This document shows positions 43,877-52,238 of a DNA stretch of 64,000 nucleotides, piece after piece (within the stretch, counting starts at the first letter, position 1; the number at the start of each line of letters is the position of its first letter). The position numbers were made by a program, and so were the translations under genes. Origin of the DNA: Bacteroidota bacterium (GTDB taxonomy: Bacteria; Bacteroidota; Bacteroidia; Chitinophagales; Chitinophagaceae); NCBI GenBank assembly GCA_018970395.1, contig JAGWWM010000004.1, forward strand, positions 1-64,000, read 5' to 3'. The notes beneath the pieces were generated by a model. That model saw only the letters and a program-made list of their open reading frames with translations, searched no databases and had not been told where the DNA came from.

Positions 43877-44644
43877 TTATAAACTCTTATCCAAAAAGAA
43901 AAAGAAGGAATCCCCTCTCAAACCAACCCTCATAGCTTCCAGCGCAATGATTTCAGAAGGAGCAATATTGCCCAGATTGACATTGCAGCCCAGGAGATCA
44001 ATAAAATAAAGTTGTTGTGCTTTTTGAGGGGCTTCCCAAATGATTTTTTCACCCGGTATTTGGGTAAGAATTTCCTGCACCAGACCTTCTCTTACCTCTC
44101 CGCTTCCCCTATAAATACCGACATTGCCGGCTTCTCTTGCTTCAGCAATCACAAAGCTCGCTCCCGCATCCAACTCCGCCCGCATCAGCTCGATCCATTT
44201 ATAGGGAGGAATAATATGGGTTGCATCTTTGCTACCGACTTCACTTAACACGGTTCCGTATTGTGTAAGCTTTTCGATATAGCCACATTTTTCAGCGTGA
44301 GGAATGGTAATAGATCCATCACTGACCTCCATATACCGGATTCCATAATCCTTACACAGTTGAATATAATCTTCGAATTGATTTCTGATCAGGAAGGCTT
44401 CGAAAAGCGTACCGCCAAAGTAAACCGGAATATCATAGGAAGCATACAATTCAATTTTTTCTCTGAGGTTAGGCGTAACATAGGACGTGCCGAAACCGAG
44501 TTTTACAATATCGGTATGAATAGTAGCGATCGAAAGAAAATTTTTGGTTTCTTCCAGACTAAGCCCTTTGTCCATCACCATAGTAAGACCATTGGTTCTG
44601 GGCTTTGCTAACCTTTCCGGCATTTGATTCAGATGAAAGTTCAT
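43877..44644 (-). CDS. Phosphosulfolactate synthase-like protein (ComA family)
   Basis: A 255-residue TIM-barrel protein of the ComA family, which adds sulfite to phosphoenolpyruvate to give phosphosulfolactate. Recognisable parts are KPRTNGLTMVMDKGLSLEE at the start, VKLGFGTSYVTPN, VYFGGTLFEAFLIRNQ, YMEVSDGSITIP and FVIAEAREAGNVGIYRG. In methanogens this leads to coenzyme M; in Bacteroidota a role in making sulfonates, perhaps precursors of sulfonolipids, is possible but not shown. Its mRNA would have a hairpin that includes the first base of the start codon. Confidence 0.85.
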   Translation of the reverse strand: MNFHLNQMPERLAKPRTNGLTMVMDKGLSLEETKNFLSIATIHTDIVKLGFGTSYVTPNLREKIELYASYDIPVYFGGTLFEAFLIRNQFEDYIQLCKDYGIRYMEVSDGSITIPHAEKCGYIEKLTQYGTVLSEVGSKDATHIIPPYKWIELMRAELDAGASFVIAEAREAGNVGIYRGSGEVREGLVQEILTQIPGEKIIWEAPQKAQQLYFIDLLGCNVNLGNIAPSEIIALEAMRVGLRGDSFFFFLDKSL

Positions 44645-44670
44645 GCCTGCAAAAATAAAGAACGCAGGCA
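44644..44670 (-). promoter_or_regulatory. Hairpin over the comA-like start codon
   Basis: TGCCTGC (44644-44650) and GCAGGCA (44664-44670) form a 7-base-pair stem with a 13-base loop. In the minus-strand transcript the 3' arm ends at the A of the ATG, so the start could be masked by structure. Whether this is regulatory is unknown. Confidence 0.35.
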
Positions 44671-44706
44671 GAAAGACAAGGATTGTTCATATTTCAATTC
44701 AATCTA

Positions 44707-46122
44707 TTACTTTTTCTTCTTGAATTGGGCAATAATTTCAATGGCTTTGGGGTGTTGCATAATTCTGGGACAACTGTCTGTCAGTTTTTTCAATTGACGC
44801 GAATCTGCACTCATCGCAAGTTCAAGCATAGAAAAAGCGGCTTTTGATTTGCCGGCGGAAAAAAGAATACCTACTTTATAGAATAGAAAAACAGGTTTAT
44901 TGGCGGTCGCCTCATATGCAAGACTGGCATAATCATCGGCTTTATCCCAATTTTCAGCTGCCATGAAACATTCAATCAAAGCTATCCATCCTTTAGGATT
45001 TTTAGGTCTGGCTTTTATGAATTTCGCAAAATAAGGTACAGCTTCCGCATATTGAAATTGAGCCGCTAAAGAAAAGCCCATGCCTAAGTTATAGTCGGCA
45101 TTGGAAGGACTTAAATGCAGGGCTTGCTCCAGTTGTTTGACAGCCTGAGAGAAGCGACCTTCATTATGATAGGTGCAGGCAACCTTGTAATAAAGTTTGC
45201 TGTCGGTAGGATTGAGATGAGAGGCTTTCCGGTAATGAAAACGAGCTTGTGCCCACTGTTTGAGTTTTTCGTAACAATAACCAATGGCATCATGTATTAC
45301 TTCTTCAGGACGACTCAACTCTAATACTTTCTCCAGCATTTCAATCGCATCCTTATATTTTCTCATCCGAATGTAGGCATCGCCCATATTGCGATAGGCA
45401 TAGTCCATTTTTTCATCAATGGCAATGCAATACATGTAGGCATCGATGGCCTTCTCATAAAGTTTCAAACCCTGATAAGCGGCAGCCAGATTGAACCAGG
45501 CCAGTTCAGAATAAGGATATTCATCAATAATTTGCTTATGAATACGGATGGAGGCTTCATTTCTGCCTGTAAAATCAGTCCAGAAACAAATTTTATACAA
45601 AGCCTCCTCATTCAAAGGATCTTCTTTGAGGATAAGCTCCAGACAATCAAATATCTTATCAAACTCTTCATAATCGTCATACACATCCGCCAGTTCAAAG
45701 AGCAACTCAATTCTGTCTTCCCCATCGAATTGTGGCATCACTCTTTCCAGAAATTCGATCGCCTGTTCTTGTTGATCGAGCGCAAGAAAGACTTCTGTTT
45801 TGAGAACACAGAGATCCGGGCTGATTCCATCCAGCATTTCGGCTCTGTCCAGTATATCCAGGGCTTCTTCATAGCGCCTGAAATCCAGTAATAAATCAGC
45901 TTTTTTAACCAGCAAAAGTCCTGAATAATTAAAAATGGAAATGCCTATTTCACAGGCCTGTAAAGCTTTATCCAGCTGCTCCTGTTCTTCAAAATGATGG
46001 ATGATTTTTTCAAACTGCTCTTCTTCCAGAAAAGCAGAAGATCTGCCGGTTTTAAGGTTTTCATATTGCCGGAGCAATTCCTCGAACGCCGCCTTATTGT
46101 CTTCCGGTAAACGCTTACTCAT
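44707..46122 (-). CDS. Tetratricopeptide repeat protein
   Basis: A 471-residue soluble protein made almost wholly of TPR helices. Clear repeats include WFNLAAAYQGLKLYEKAIDA, YRNMGDAYIRMRKYKDAIEM, IGYCYEKLKQWAQARFHYRK, YYKVACTYHNEGRFSQAVKQ and NLGMGFSLAAQFQYAEAVPY, each about 34 residues. There is no signal peptide or membrane anchor. It probably serves as a scaffold; partners are unknown. It stands 62 bases upstream of the ComA-like gene and could be co-transcribed with it. Confidence 0.85.
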   Translation of the reverse strand: MSKRLPEDNKAAFEELLRQYENLKTGRSSAFLEEEQFEKIIHHFEEQEQLDKALQACEIGISIFNYSGLLLVKKADLLLDFRRYEEALDILDRAEMLDGISPDLCVLKTEVFLALDQQEQAIEFLERVMPQFDGEDRIELLFELADVYDDYEEFDKIFDCLELILKEDPLNEEALYKICFWTDFTGRNEASIRIHKQIIDEYPYSELAWFNLAAAYQGLKLYEKAIDAYMYCIAIDEKMDYAYRNMGDAYIRMRKYKDAIEMLEKVLELSRPEEVIHDAIGYCYEKLKQWAQARFHYRKASHLNPTDSKLYYKVACTYHNEGRFSQAVKQLEQALHLSPSNADYNLGMGFSLAAQFQYAEAVPYFAKFIKARPKNPKGWIALIECFMAAENWDKADDYASLAYEATANKPVFLFYKVGILFSAGKSKAAFSMLELAMSADSRQLKKLTDSCPRIMQHPKAIEIIAQFKKKK

Positions 46123-46265
46123 ACAGGAGGATTTTTCTAAAGTTGAAAGATTTATTTAAATGTACGACATTCCGGTAAACATTTAGTTATGCACATGGCT
46201 GTTAACATTAAAATATCTTCCCAAAAATTTCGTTTTTAACAATGTATTCATTAAATTGCAGTACC

Positions 46266-46616
46266 ATGATTCAAAACATTTCAACATATACACTAAAAAC
46301 GATTTTAACAATTTTCGTTTTATCTGTTTTCGTTCAGCTTGCTTCTTCTTCCAGTTTAACTTCCGGGAAAACAAAGAAGAAAACAGCTGCCAAGTCCAAC
46401 GTATCCCATAGTTTATATCATAAAAGCGCTAATTTTTCCTTGCATGATGGATTTAAGTTAAAAGGTGTCTTCAGCACTTACAAAGAAAATACCGCTCATG
46501 TTACTTTTCGCATGCAATCTGCTTATTTTGAAAAAGGGAATTCCATCTACGTAATGCCGCTAAAGCAAAAAGTAATTTTAAGTAAGTTTAAAACTCCCGA
46601 AAAATCAATTTATTGA
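46266..46616 (+). CDS. Small secreted or anchored hypothetical protein
   Basis: A 116-residue protein with an N-terminal hydrophobic stretch (TILTIFVLSVFVQLASS) followed by a basic Ser/Lys-rich linker (SGKTKKKTAAKS) and a short domain rich in Phe and Tyr. I do not recognise the family. ATG 46266 puts the hydrophobic helix at residue 11, as in a signal peptide; an in-frame ATG at 46242 would add eight residues. It is a lone plus-strand gene between two minus-strand genes, and converges on the next gene with an 8-base gap. Confidence 0.55.
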   Translation: MIQNISTYTLKTILTIFVLSVFVQLASSSSLTSGKTKKKTAAKSNVSHSLYHKSANFSLHDGFKLKGVFSTYKENTAHVTFRMQSAYFEKGNSIYVMPLKQKVILSKFKTPEKSIY

Positions 46617-46624
46617 TTTTTTAC

Positions 46625-47290
46625 TCAATTTTTTGGCAACTCATCATATTTCATTTCTCTGTAACCTGAAGTAGGCACTTCAAATAAATCTGTATTGACA
46701 GGATCCATAGAAATTTTTACCGCCTGATAGGTAACTTTAAGCTTATTGATTTCAGCCTCATACTCTAGGGGAAATCCATTGATTTCTTTTGTTGGGATGC
46801 CATAATTAGTGTTTTGAAATTTTAAATCCGGGGTATAATAGACTGAAAAAGTAGTTCCATTCTCAAATCGAATAATAGCATGTTTACAAAGATATCCGGC
46901 AATTGATTTTGTTGCTGTTGTGTACTCAATAGCCGGATTTTGATTTTTCTTATTTGCCTCTATGGATTGTTCGGCATTCAACCTGATCAGCATTTTTTGA
47001 TTGCCGTACTCGTTCAATATTACCGACTCCCCTGTTTTTTGATCAGCAATGGTAATTGTATTGCCAAAAGATGTTTTGATCTCCATCCTGGAGTGATTGC
47101 CTTTCAGATAATAATTCATCGTGGCGTCTTTAAAGTAAGGAGCTACAGAAGACTGGCCCTCTTCACCGGAAATAATGATTCGGTATTGGATCATTCCGTC
47201 ATTATATACTTTTTGTGCAGCAAGCGGTTTAAAAGAAAGAATAATAAACAAAAAAAGAATCGCTTTGATTGTAGAAAAAATGCATTGCAT
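46625..47290 (-). CDS. Secreted DUF4412/GLPGLI-like protein
   Basis: About 221 residues from ATG 47290, which starts the signal peptide MQCIFSTIKAILFLFIILSFKP and gives a cleavage near LAAQ. An ATG at 47326 is also in frame and touches the trpA stop directly. The mature part consists of amphipathic strands (MIQYRIIISG, MEIKTSFGNTITIADQKTG, IAGYLCKHAIIRFENGTTFSVYYT) like those of DUF4412 or GLPGLI periplasmic proteins of Bacteroidota, which are lipocalin- or LolA-like. Function is unknown. It is last on the trp transcript but is probably unrelated to tryptophan. Confidence 0.65.
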   Translation of the reverse strand: MQCIFSTIKAILFLFIILSFKPLAAQKVYNDGMIQYRIIISGEEGQSSVAPYFKDATMNYYLKGNHSRMEIKTSFGNTITIADQKTGESVILNEYGNQKMLIRLNAEQSIEANKKNQNPAIEYTTATKSIAGYLCKHAIIRFENGTTFSVYYTPDLKFQNTNYGIPTKEINGFPLEYEAEINKLKVTYQAVKISMDPVNTDLFEVPTSGYREMKYDELPKN

Positions 47291-47326
47291 CGTGGGTAGA
47301 TTTTTAATAAAGATATTGGAATTCAT

Positions 47327-48112
47327 TTAAAATAGATATTGGTTATTGGTTATTGAAGTTATAAAAACATGCGTAGTTTCATCGATTGACTTGCCTTGAT
47401 TCAATGCCTGAATATAAGCCGTACCAATGATGGCGCCATTGGTATAAGTGCAGGCGCGATTGAAGCTGGCTTTATCCTTAATACCGAAACCTACCAGCGC
47501 CGGATTATTGAGTTTCATGGATTGTAATCTTTTCAAATATGCTTCTACCCCATCATTGTTTTGTTGGGAGCCGGTGGTAGCAGAAGAAGAAACTGCATAA
47601 AGAAATCCGCTGCTTAAAGCATCAAATTTTTGAATCCGCTCCGCTGATGTTTCAGGAGTAATCAGAAAAGTAAAGGACAAATTGTTTTGCTTCAATATCG
47701 GCGCATAAAATTTTTCATACTCATACTCAGGAAGATCAGGTAAAATCAATCCGTCTATACCACAAGCAGCTGCATCGGCACAAAACTTTTCAAAACCATA
47801 CTGCAATACCGGATTCATATAGCCCATTAGGATAACCGGAAGGGATATTTCATTTCTGAAATTTTTCAGCTGCTCAAACAGCACCTGAATCGTCATTCCA
47901 TTGGCAATCGCTTTGGCACTGCTTTCCTGAATCACAGGGCCGTCTGCCAGCGGATCACTGTAGGGCATGCCCAGTTCAATCAAATCTGCACCGTGTCTTT
48001 GTAGCGAACGCATCACTTCAAGGGTACTGTTCAATTCAGGGAATCCTGCTGTGCAGTACATATTGAGGACACGTTTGGATTTATTTTGAAAGAGGTTCTC
48101 CAGGCGATTCAT
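47327..48112 (-). CDS. trpA: Tryptophan synthase alpha chain
   Basis: A 261-residue TIM barrel that cleaves indole-3-glycerol phosphate. The catalytic Glu lies in LIELGMPYSDPLADGPVIQ near residue 43 and the Asp in GIDGLILPDLPEYEYEKF; GFGIKDKASF near residue 215 is the phosphate site. The last residues (ITNNQYLF) are encoded by three in-phase heptamers (47335-47355), so the C-terminus has been shaped by a repeat. The stop is immediately next to an in-frame ATG of the following gene. Confidence 0.95.
   Translation of the reverse strand: MNRLENLFQNKSKRVLNMYCTAGFPELNSTLEVMRSLQRHGADLIELGMPYSDPLADGPVIQESSAKAIANGMTIQVLFEQLKNFRNEISLPVILMGYMNPVLQYGFEKFCADAAACGIDGLILPDLPEYEYEKFYAPILKQNNLSFTFLITPETSAERIQKFDALSSGFLYAVSSSATTGSQQNNDGVEAYLKRLQSMKLNNPALVGFGIKDKASFNRACTYTNGAIIGTAYIQALNQGKSIDETTHVFITSITNNQYLF
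47335..47355. repeat. Heptanucleotide repeat, 3 units, inside the trpA 3' end
   Basis: GATATTG, GTTATTG, GTTATTG in strict phase. The GTTATTG unit is the same as that in the array at 24184-24288. The repeat encodes part of the TrpA tail. Confidence 0.6.
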
Positions 48113-48143
48113 AAAATATAATTTTTTGTATTGCTCCTATGTC

Positions 48144-48156
48144 ACCCCTTCGGGGT
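48144..48156. terminator. Short ACCCC-TTC-GGGGT hairpin between trpB and trpA
   Basis: A 5-base-pair stem with a TTC loop lies in the 55-base trpB-trpA gap. A T-rich run (TTATTTTTAAT) follows only in plus-strand orientation, opposite to the operon, so it is unlikely to stop trp transcription. It could be a processing or stability element. Confidence 0.4.
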
Positions 48157-48167
48157 TATTTTTAATC

Positions 48168-49370
48168 TTATTTTAGTTTTTCCATATAAGTTGCCAGGTC
48201 TTTATCCCCTCTGCCACTCAGACAAATCACTACCCGATCTGAAGGTTTCCATTGCATTTTTTTCAAGACTGCAAAAGCATGGGCAGTTTCAAGTGCGGGG
48301 ATGATGCCTTCCGTGCGACTTAATTCCGATGCAGCTTCCAAGGCTTCTTCGTCCGTTGCATGCAAATATTTCCCTCTCTTCGAAGTGTGCAGATGCGCAT
48401 GCAACGGCCCGATGCCGGGATAGTCCAGTCCTGCCGAAATACTGTGCGGCTCCACCACCTGCCCGTCTGCGGTCTGCATTAACAGACTCTTGCTTCCATG
48501 CAAAATACCGGGTGTACCCAACGCCGTCGTAGCAGCCGATTTGCCGGAATCCACTCCTTCTCCTGCAGCTTCCACTGCAATCAATTCAACTGATACACTT
48601 TCTAAAAAATGATAGAAAGCTCCGGCAGCGTTGCTGCCTCCGCCCACACAGGCAATCACATGTGTAGGCTCTTCATTACCTGTCGCATCCTTCAACTGCC
48701 ATTTGATTTCTTCGCTGATTACACTCTGAAACCTCGCCACCATATCGGGATAAGGATGCGGCCCTACTACACTGCCTATGATATAATGCGTATCCTCCGG
48801 ATGATTGATCCAGTCGCGGATGGCTTCATTCGTTGCATCTTTCAATGTCTTACTTCCGCTTGTAGCAGGAACCACTTTGGCACCCATCATGCGCATGCGT
48901 GCCACATTCGGCGCTTGTCGCTGCATATCCTTTTCGCCCATATACACAATACACTCCAGTCCTTTCAATGCACAGACTGTTGCGGTAGCCACGCCATGCT
49001 GACCGGCACCGGTCTCCGCAATAATTCTTTTCTTACCTAAGCGCTCTGCCATTAGGATTTGTCCAACGGTGTTATTCACTTTATGGGCGCCGGTATGACA
49101 AAGATCTTCGCGCTTCAACCAGATCTGCGTGCCATATTTTTCACTCAGTCGCTTCGCATAAAACAACGGCGTGGGTCTCCCTACAAAATCTCGTAGCAAG
49201 TCCTGAAAATCTTTTTGAAAGGAAGCGTCATTCATGTGCTGAAGATATTGCGTGCGCAACTCCTCTACATTCCGATACAACATCTCCGGTATAAACGCTC
49301 CTCCAAACATACCGTAATAACCGTGGTGGTCGGGGTGGAATTCAGATATTGAATTGGTTGATTTATTCAT
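48168..49370 (-). CDS. trpB: Tryptophan synthase beta chain
   Basis: A 400-residue PLP enzyme that joins indole and serine. The PLP lysine is K97 in [32 protein letters not shown] and [17 protein letters not shown] complete the site. The frame is open up to 49412, but those 14 extra codons lie close to the heptamer array and are not family-like, so ATG 49370 ([11 protein letters not shown] before the conserved [15 protein letters not shown]) is the better start. Confidence 0.95.
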   Translation of the reverse strand: MNKSTNSISEFHPDHHGYYGMFGGAFIPEMLYRNVEELRTQYLQHMNDASFQKDFQDLLRDFVGRPTPLFYAKRLSEKYGTQIWLKREDLCHTGAHKVNNTVGQILMAERLGKKRIIAETGAGQHGVATATVCALKGLECIVYMGEKDMQRQAPNVARMRMMGAKVVPATSGSKTLKDATNEAIRDWINHPEDTHYIIGSVVGPHPYPDMVARFQSVISEEIKWQLKDATGNEEPTHVIACVGGGSNAAGAFYHFLESVSVELIAVEAAGEGVDSGKSAATTALGTPGILHGSKSLLMQTADGQVVEPHSISAGLDYPGIGPLHAHLHTSKRGKYLHATDEEALEAASELSRTEGIIPALETAHAFAVLKKMQWKPSDRVVICLSGRGDKDLATYMEKLK

Positions 49371-49394
49371 AAAAAAATATTGATCATTAATATG

Positions 49395-49506
49395 TTTTAA
49401 GTCAAAACTCAAAGGGCAAAACCAAAAAAATACAACCTACAACATACAACCAACAACCTTCAACTTTTAACATTTATGGTTTTGACTTTTGACCTTTGGC
49501 TTTATC
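49395..49506. repeat. Degenerate heptanucleotide array, 16 units, with opposed halves
   Basis: Sixteen units in strict 7-base phase, from TTTTAAG (49395) through TCAAAAC, TCAAAGG, GCAAAAC, CTACAAC, ATACAAC, CAACAAC, CTTCAAC, to GTTTTGA, CTTTTGA, CCTTTGG and CTTTATC (49506). The left units are approximate complements of the right units, so the array forms a long imperfect inverted repeat. The right part runs 40 bases into the 3' end of trpF and encodes its last 12 or so residues. Confidence 0.85.
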
Positions 49507-50177
49507 TCATTCACCCCCTCAAAAAACGCCCTCACCTTCCCCAAATCCTTCACACCCGGACTGATTTCAAAACCGCTGTTTACATCAACTGCAAATAAAT
49601 CCTTCGCCACAGGTTGCTGAGAAAAATTTATGATGGCATTCGCATCTCCAGGTTCTATTCCTCCGCTCAGAAAAAAAGGCTTTTGAATATTCAAATTATT
49701 CAACACTTCCCAGTTGAATTTCTTTCCCGTTCCACCATAGCCTGCCCCCATGGTATCAAACAAATACATATCGCAACAGTCTTTGTAATTTTTAATCATC
49801 CAGGGAATATTCTCGTTCTCGCCGAGGCGAAATGCTTTGATCGTTTGAATGTACAATGAAACCTGTTCACAGAAACGCGGCGTTTCATCTCCGTGCAACT
49901 GCACCATATCGAGTCCGAAATTGTCCACCTGATTCACAATCTCCTCATAGCTTGCATTTACAAAAACACCTACTTTATACACTTTCAACTTCGCTTTTCT
50001 GACCATCTCGCCATTGAGCGTTTTGAGGACGAAGCGAGGAGACTTATGATAGAAAATCATACCGGCAAACTGCACCCCTATCTCACCTAGCGCTTCCATC
50101 TGCGACAAGTCGGTCATGCCGCATACTTTTACACGTATGTGGGGATGCGGTGATGATATGTTTACTGTGTCGCTCAT
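49467..50177 (-). CDS. trpF: Phosphoribosylanthranilate isomerase
   Basis: A 236-residue TIM-barrel isomerase. The catalytic cysteine lies in VKVCGMTDLSQ near residue 19 and the catalytic Asp in YLFDTMGAGYGGTGKKFNW; FLSGGIEPGDANAI and DVNSGFEISPGVKD bind phosphate. It is longer than the usual 205-215 residues: about 15 residues are added at the N-terminus and the last 12 (ending VKSQNHKC) come from the heptamer array. The conserved core ends near VRAFFEGV. Confidence 0.93.
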   Translation of the reverse strand: MSDTVNISSPHPHIRVKVCGMTDLSQMEALGEIGVQFAGMIFYHKSPRFVLKTLNGEMVRKAKLKVYKVGVFVNASYEEIVNQVDNFGLDMVQLHGDETPRFCEQVSLYIQTIKAFRLGENENIPWMIKNYKDCCDMYLFDTMGAGYGGTGKKFNWEVLNNLNIQKPFFLSGGIEPGDANAIINFSQQPVAKDLFAVDVNSGFEISPGVKDLGKVRAFFEGVNEIKPKVKSQNHKC

Positions 50178-50232
50178 TATTTTTAAAGTATTGTGCTATT
50201 AGAAATCCTTGCCAGCGCCACAGATTTCGGAA

Positions 50233-50315
50233 GCGTCATCCTGAACCTATACGAAGGATCTCCTGATGGAGTACGAGTAAAATATGAGATGTTTCGCTGA
50301 CGCTCAACATGACGC
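50233..50315. repeat. Imperfect palindromic interspersed repeat between trpC and trpF
   Basis: The outer arms GCGTCATCCTGA (50233-50244) and TCAACATGACGC (50304-50315) are complementary except for two bases; inner arms GAAGGATCTC and GAGATGTTTC also pair with two mismatches. The sequence type (GTCATCCTGA...GAAGGATCTC) is one I recall as a dispersed intergenic element in many bacterial genomes. It fills much of the 276-base trpC-trpF gap; a 60-codon open frame over it is a repeat artefact. Confidence 0.7.
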
Positions 50316-50316
50316 T

Positions 50317-50347
50317 CTTTGCGACCTTTGTCTCTTTGTGAACTTTG
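50317..50347. repeat. Four CTTTG units with 8-9-base spacing
   Basis: CTTTG occurs at 50317, 50326, 50334 and 50343, directly after the palindromic element. The rest of the gap (50366-50453) is AT-rich without a feature that I can name. Confidence 0.5.
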
Positions 50348-50453
50348 CGTGAAATAATTAAACATTATAAAAAATTAATTGATTCAATAAATTTATACTG
50401 CACTATATATTTATTAAAACTCATAGTACGATACGTAATTTATTTTTATATCT

Positions 50454-51230
50454 CTAGAGCAATTTCACGAAATCTTGAAATGCTGTACCTGGGTTATGCT
50501 GTTTCATAAAATACTCACCCATCAAAAAACCTTTAAACCCTTTTGATTTAAAATATTTTACCTCATTCACACTACTGATGCCACTCTCCGCAACCAATAC
50601 TTTTGATGCATCAATCTGACCAGCCATGCGAATGCTTTGCTCGATATCTACTTCAAAGGTTTTCAGATTTCTGTTGTTGATGCCCACAATGGATATTTCA
50701 TCGCAGACATGCTCCAACTCCGATTCATCATGCAATTCGAGTAGGACTTCAAGACCTAATTGAATCGCATATTTTGCGAGCAACTGCACTTCCTCCGGGG
50801 TCAGACAAGCGGCGATTAATAAAATAACATCCGCACCGATAGATTTAGCTTCTTCAATCTGATAGGGATCAATGATGAAATCTTTTCTGAGAATTGGGAT
50901 GTTATTTTTTCGAGCGAGCATCAAATCCTGATTGTTTCCACCAAAGAAATTTTGATCAGTGAGTACACTCAAAGCAGATGCACCACCATCAGTATAAGCA
51001 GCGGTTATATTTAAAACATCGGGATTGGGATGAATGATTCCTTTGCTCGGAGAACGTCTTTTGAATTCAGCAATGATGCCGGTTTTGGAAGAATCGAGCA
51101 AGGAAGACTTTAGTGAGAAGCAAGTGTGACCATACCATTCAGACTGACGCAATACCTTAACCGGAGTCTGCGCTTTGTTTTGTGCAACCTCTTTTCTTTT
51201 ATGTGCGATGATTTGATCGAGAATATTCAT
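50454..51230 (-). CDS. trpC: Indole-3-glycerol phosphate synthase
   Basis: A 258-residue TIM barrel that closes the indole ring. Conserved parts are IIAEFKRRSPSKG near residue 52 (catalytic Glu and Lys), VLTDQNFFGG, ILRKDFIIDPYQI with the catalytic Lys, IVGINNRNLKTFEVD and LVAESGISSVNEV. It is a separate gene, not fused to trpF. The gap to trpD upstream is 8 bases, the gap to trpF downstream is 276 bases and holds repeats. Confidence 0.95.
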   Translation of the reverse strand: MNILDQIIAHKRKEVAQNKAQTPVKVLRQSEWYGHTCFSLKSSLLDSSKTGIIAEFKRRSPSKGIIHPNPDVLNITAAYTDGGASALSVLTDQNFFGGNNQDLMLARKNNIPILRKDFIIDPYQIEEAKSIGADVILLIAACLTPEEVQLLAKYAIQLGLEVLLELHDESELEHVCDEISIVGINNRNLKTFEVDIEQSIRMAGQIDASKVLVAESGISSVNEVKYFKSKGFKGFLMGEYFMKQHNPGTAFQDFVKLL

Positions 51231-51238
51231 GCTTTTAT

Positions 51239-52237
51239 TCAGTTAAGTGATAAAAGTGTTTTGAGTGCCTGCAATGCTTTTTTGCTTTGCAGACTTTCCA
51301 TAGCAGCCATAAAGGCATCTTCATACTGTTCGTACACCCCCGCGCATTGCAATCCCATTGCCGCATTGGCAGTCACTACATGATTTTGTGCAGGTGTGCC
51401 ATTGCCTTCAAGAATTTGCATAAAGATTTTTGCAGCTTCTTCGACAGAATTTCCGGCTTCCAGTTCATGTGGCTTCACCGTTATTTTTCCCAATGCCATC
51501 GGTGTTTTGATAGATTCACCGTTTTGCGTAATGACTTTCGTATCGGAGGTGAGGGAGATTTCGTCGTAGCCGTCGAGACTATGAATGACCGTGAAGCGAG
51601 GAGCGATTTGTTGTAATAAGTAGGTATAGATACGAGCCATTTCTAGATTGTAAACGCCGAGCAGCTGCGCCGAAGGCGCAGCGGGATTCACGGTGGGGCC
51701 GAGCATATTGAAAAAAGTACGTACCGCCAGATTTTTACGAATGGGCGCCACGGTTTTCAACGCCGGATGAAATAAGGGCGCGTGCATAAAACAGATACCT
51801 GCTTTTTCAACCTGCCGATTCAATTTGTCATTATCATTGGTAAATTGATAGCCTAATTGCTCCATCACATTACTTGCACCACTAATGGCAGAGGCTCCAT
51901 AGTTCCCGTGCTTGGCAATTTTCGCACCTGCACCTGCTGCCACAAAACAGGCCAACGTAGAAATATTGAATGTATTCTTCCCATCTCCTCCTGTTCCGAC
52001 AATATCCAAAAGATTATCCTGTTCAATGCGCACTTTCACCGCCAGCTCAAGTAAAGCAGCTCTGAATCCCAGCAATTCTTCGATAGTGATACTGCGCATG
52101 AGATATACCGTCATAAAGGCACTCAGTTCATGCTCATTGAAGGCTCCCCGACTCATCTGCAACATCACTTCTCTCGCCTGCACTTGACTCAACGGTCGGT
52201 GTTCAAACAATTGTTTTAATATTTTATGCATTTCCAT
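51239..52237 (-). CDS. trpD: Anthranilate phosphoribosyltransferase
   Basis: A 332-residue enzyme that adds phosphoribose to anthranilate. The PRPP loop is DIVGTGGDGKNTFNIST near residue 79; KHGNYGASAISGASNVMEQLG near residue 107 and KTVAPIRKNLAVRTFFNMLGP near residue 160 are typical. It starts 1 base after trpG ends (trpG stop at 52239) and is followed by trpC after 8 bases. Confidence 0.95.
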   Translation of the reverse strand: MEMHKILKQLFEHRPLSQVQAREVMLQMSRGAFNEHELSAFMTVYLMRSITIEELLGFRAALLELAVKVRIEQDNLLDIVGTGGDGKNTFNISTLACFVAAGAGAKIAKHGNYGASAISGASNVMEQLGYQFTNDNDKLNRQVEKAGICFMHAPLFHPALKTVAPIRKNLAVRTFFNMLGPTVNPAAPSAQLLGVYNLEMARIYTYLLQQIAPRFTVIHSLDGYDEISLTSDTKVITQNGESIKTPMALGKITVKPHELEAGNSVEEAAKIFMQILEGNGTPAQNHVVTANAAMGLQCAGVYEQYEDAFMAAMESLQSKKALQALKTLLSLN

Positions 52238-52238
52238 T

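Noticed and set aside
46183-46374. Minus-strand 63-codon open frame opposite the small secreted gene
   Set aside because: It is Lys/Arg-rich and antisense to a frame with a good signal peptide; the plus-strand frame is the better gene.
48144-48156. Terminator of the trp operon between trpB and trpA
   Set aside because: The T-run is on the wrong side for minus-strand transcription, and trpA follows directly; it is more likely a passive hairpin.
49371-49412. N-terminal extension of TrpB from ATG 49412
   Set aside because: The 14 added residues overlap the heptamer array and precede the normal TrpB start; no family support.
50183-50365. 60-codon minus-strand open frame in the trpC-trpF gap
   Set aside because: It is translated from the palindromic dispersed repeat and the CTTTG units; its sequence (HVERQRNISYF...DPSYRFRMT) is of the type seen when such repeats are read as protein. 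It is not a gene.
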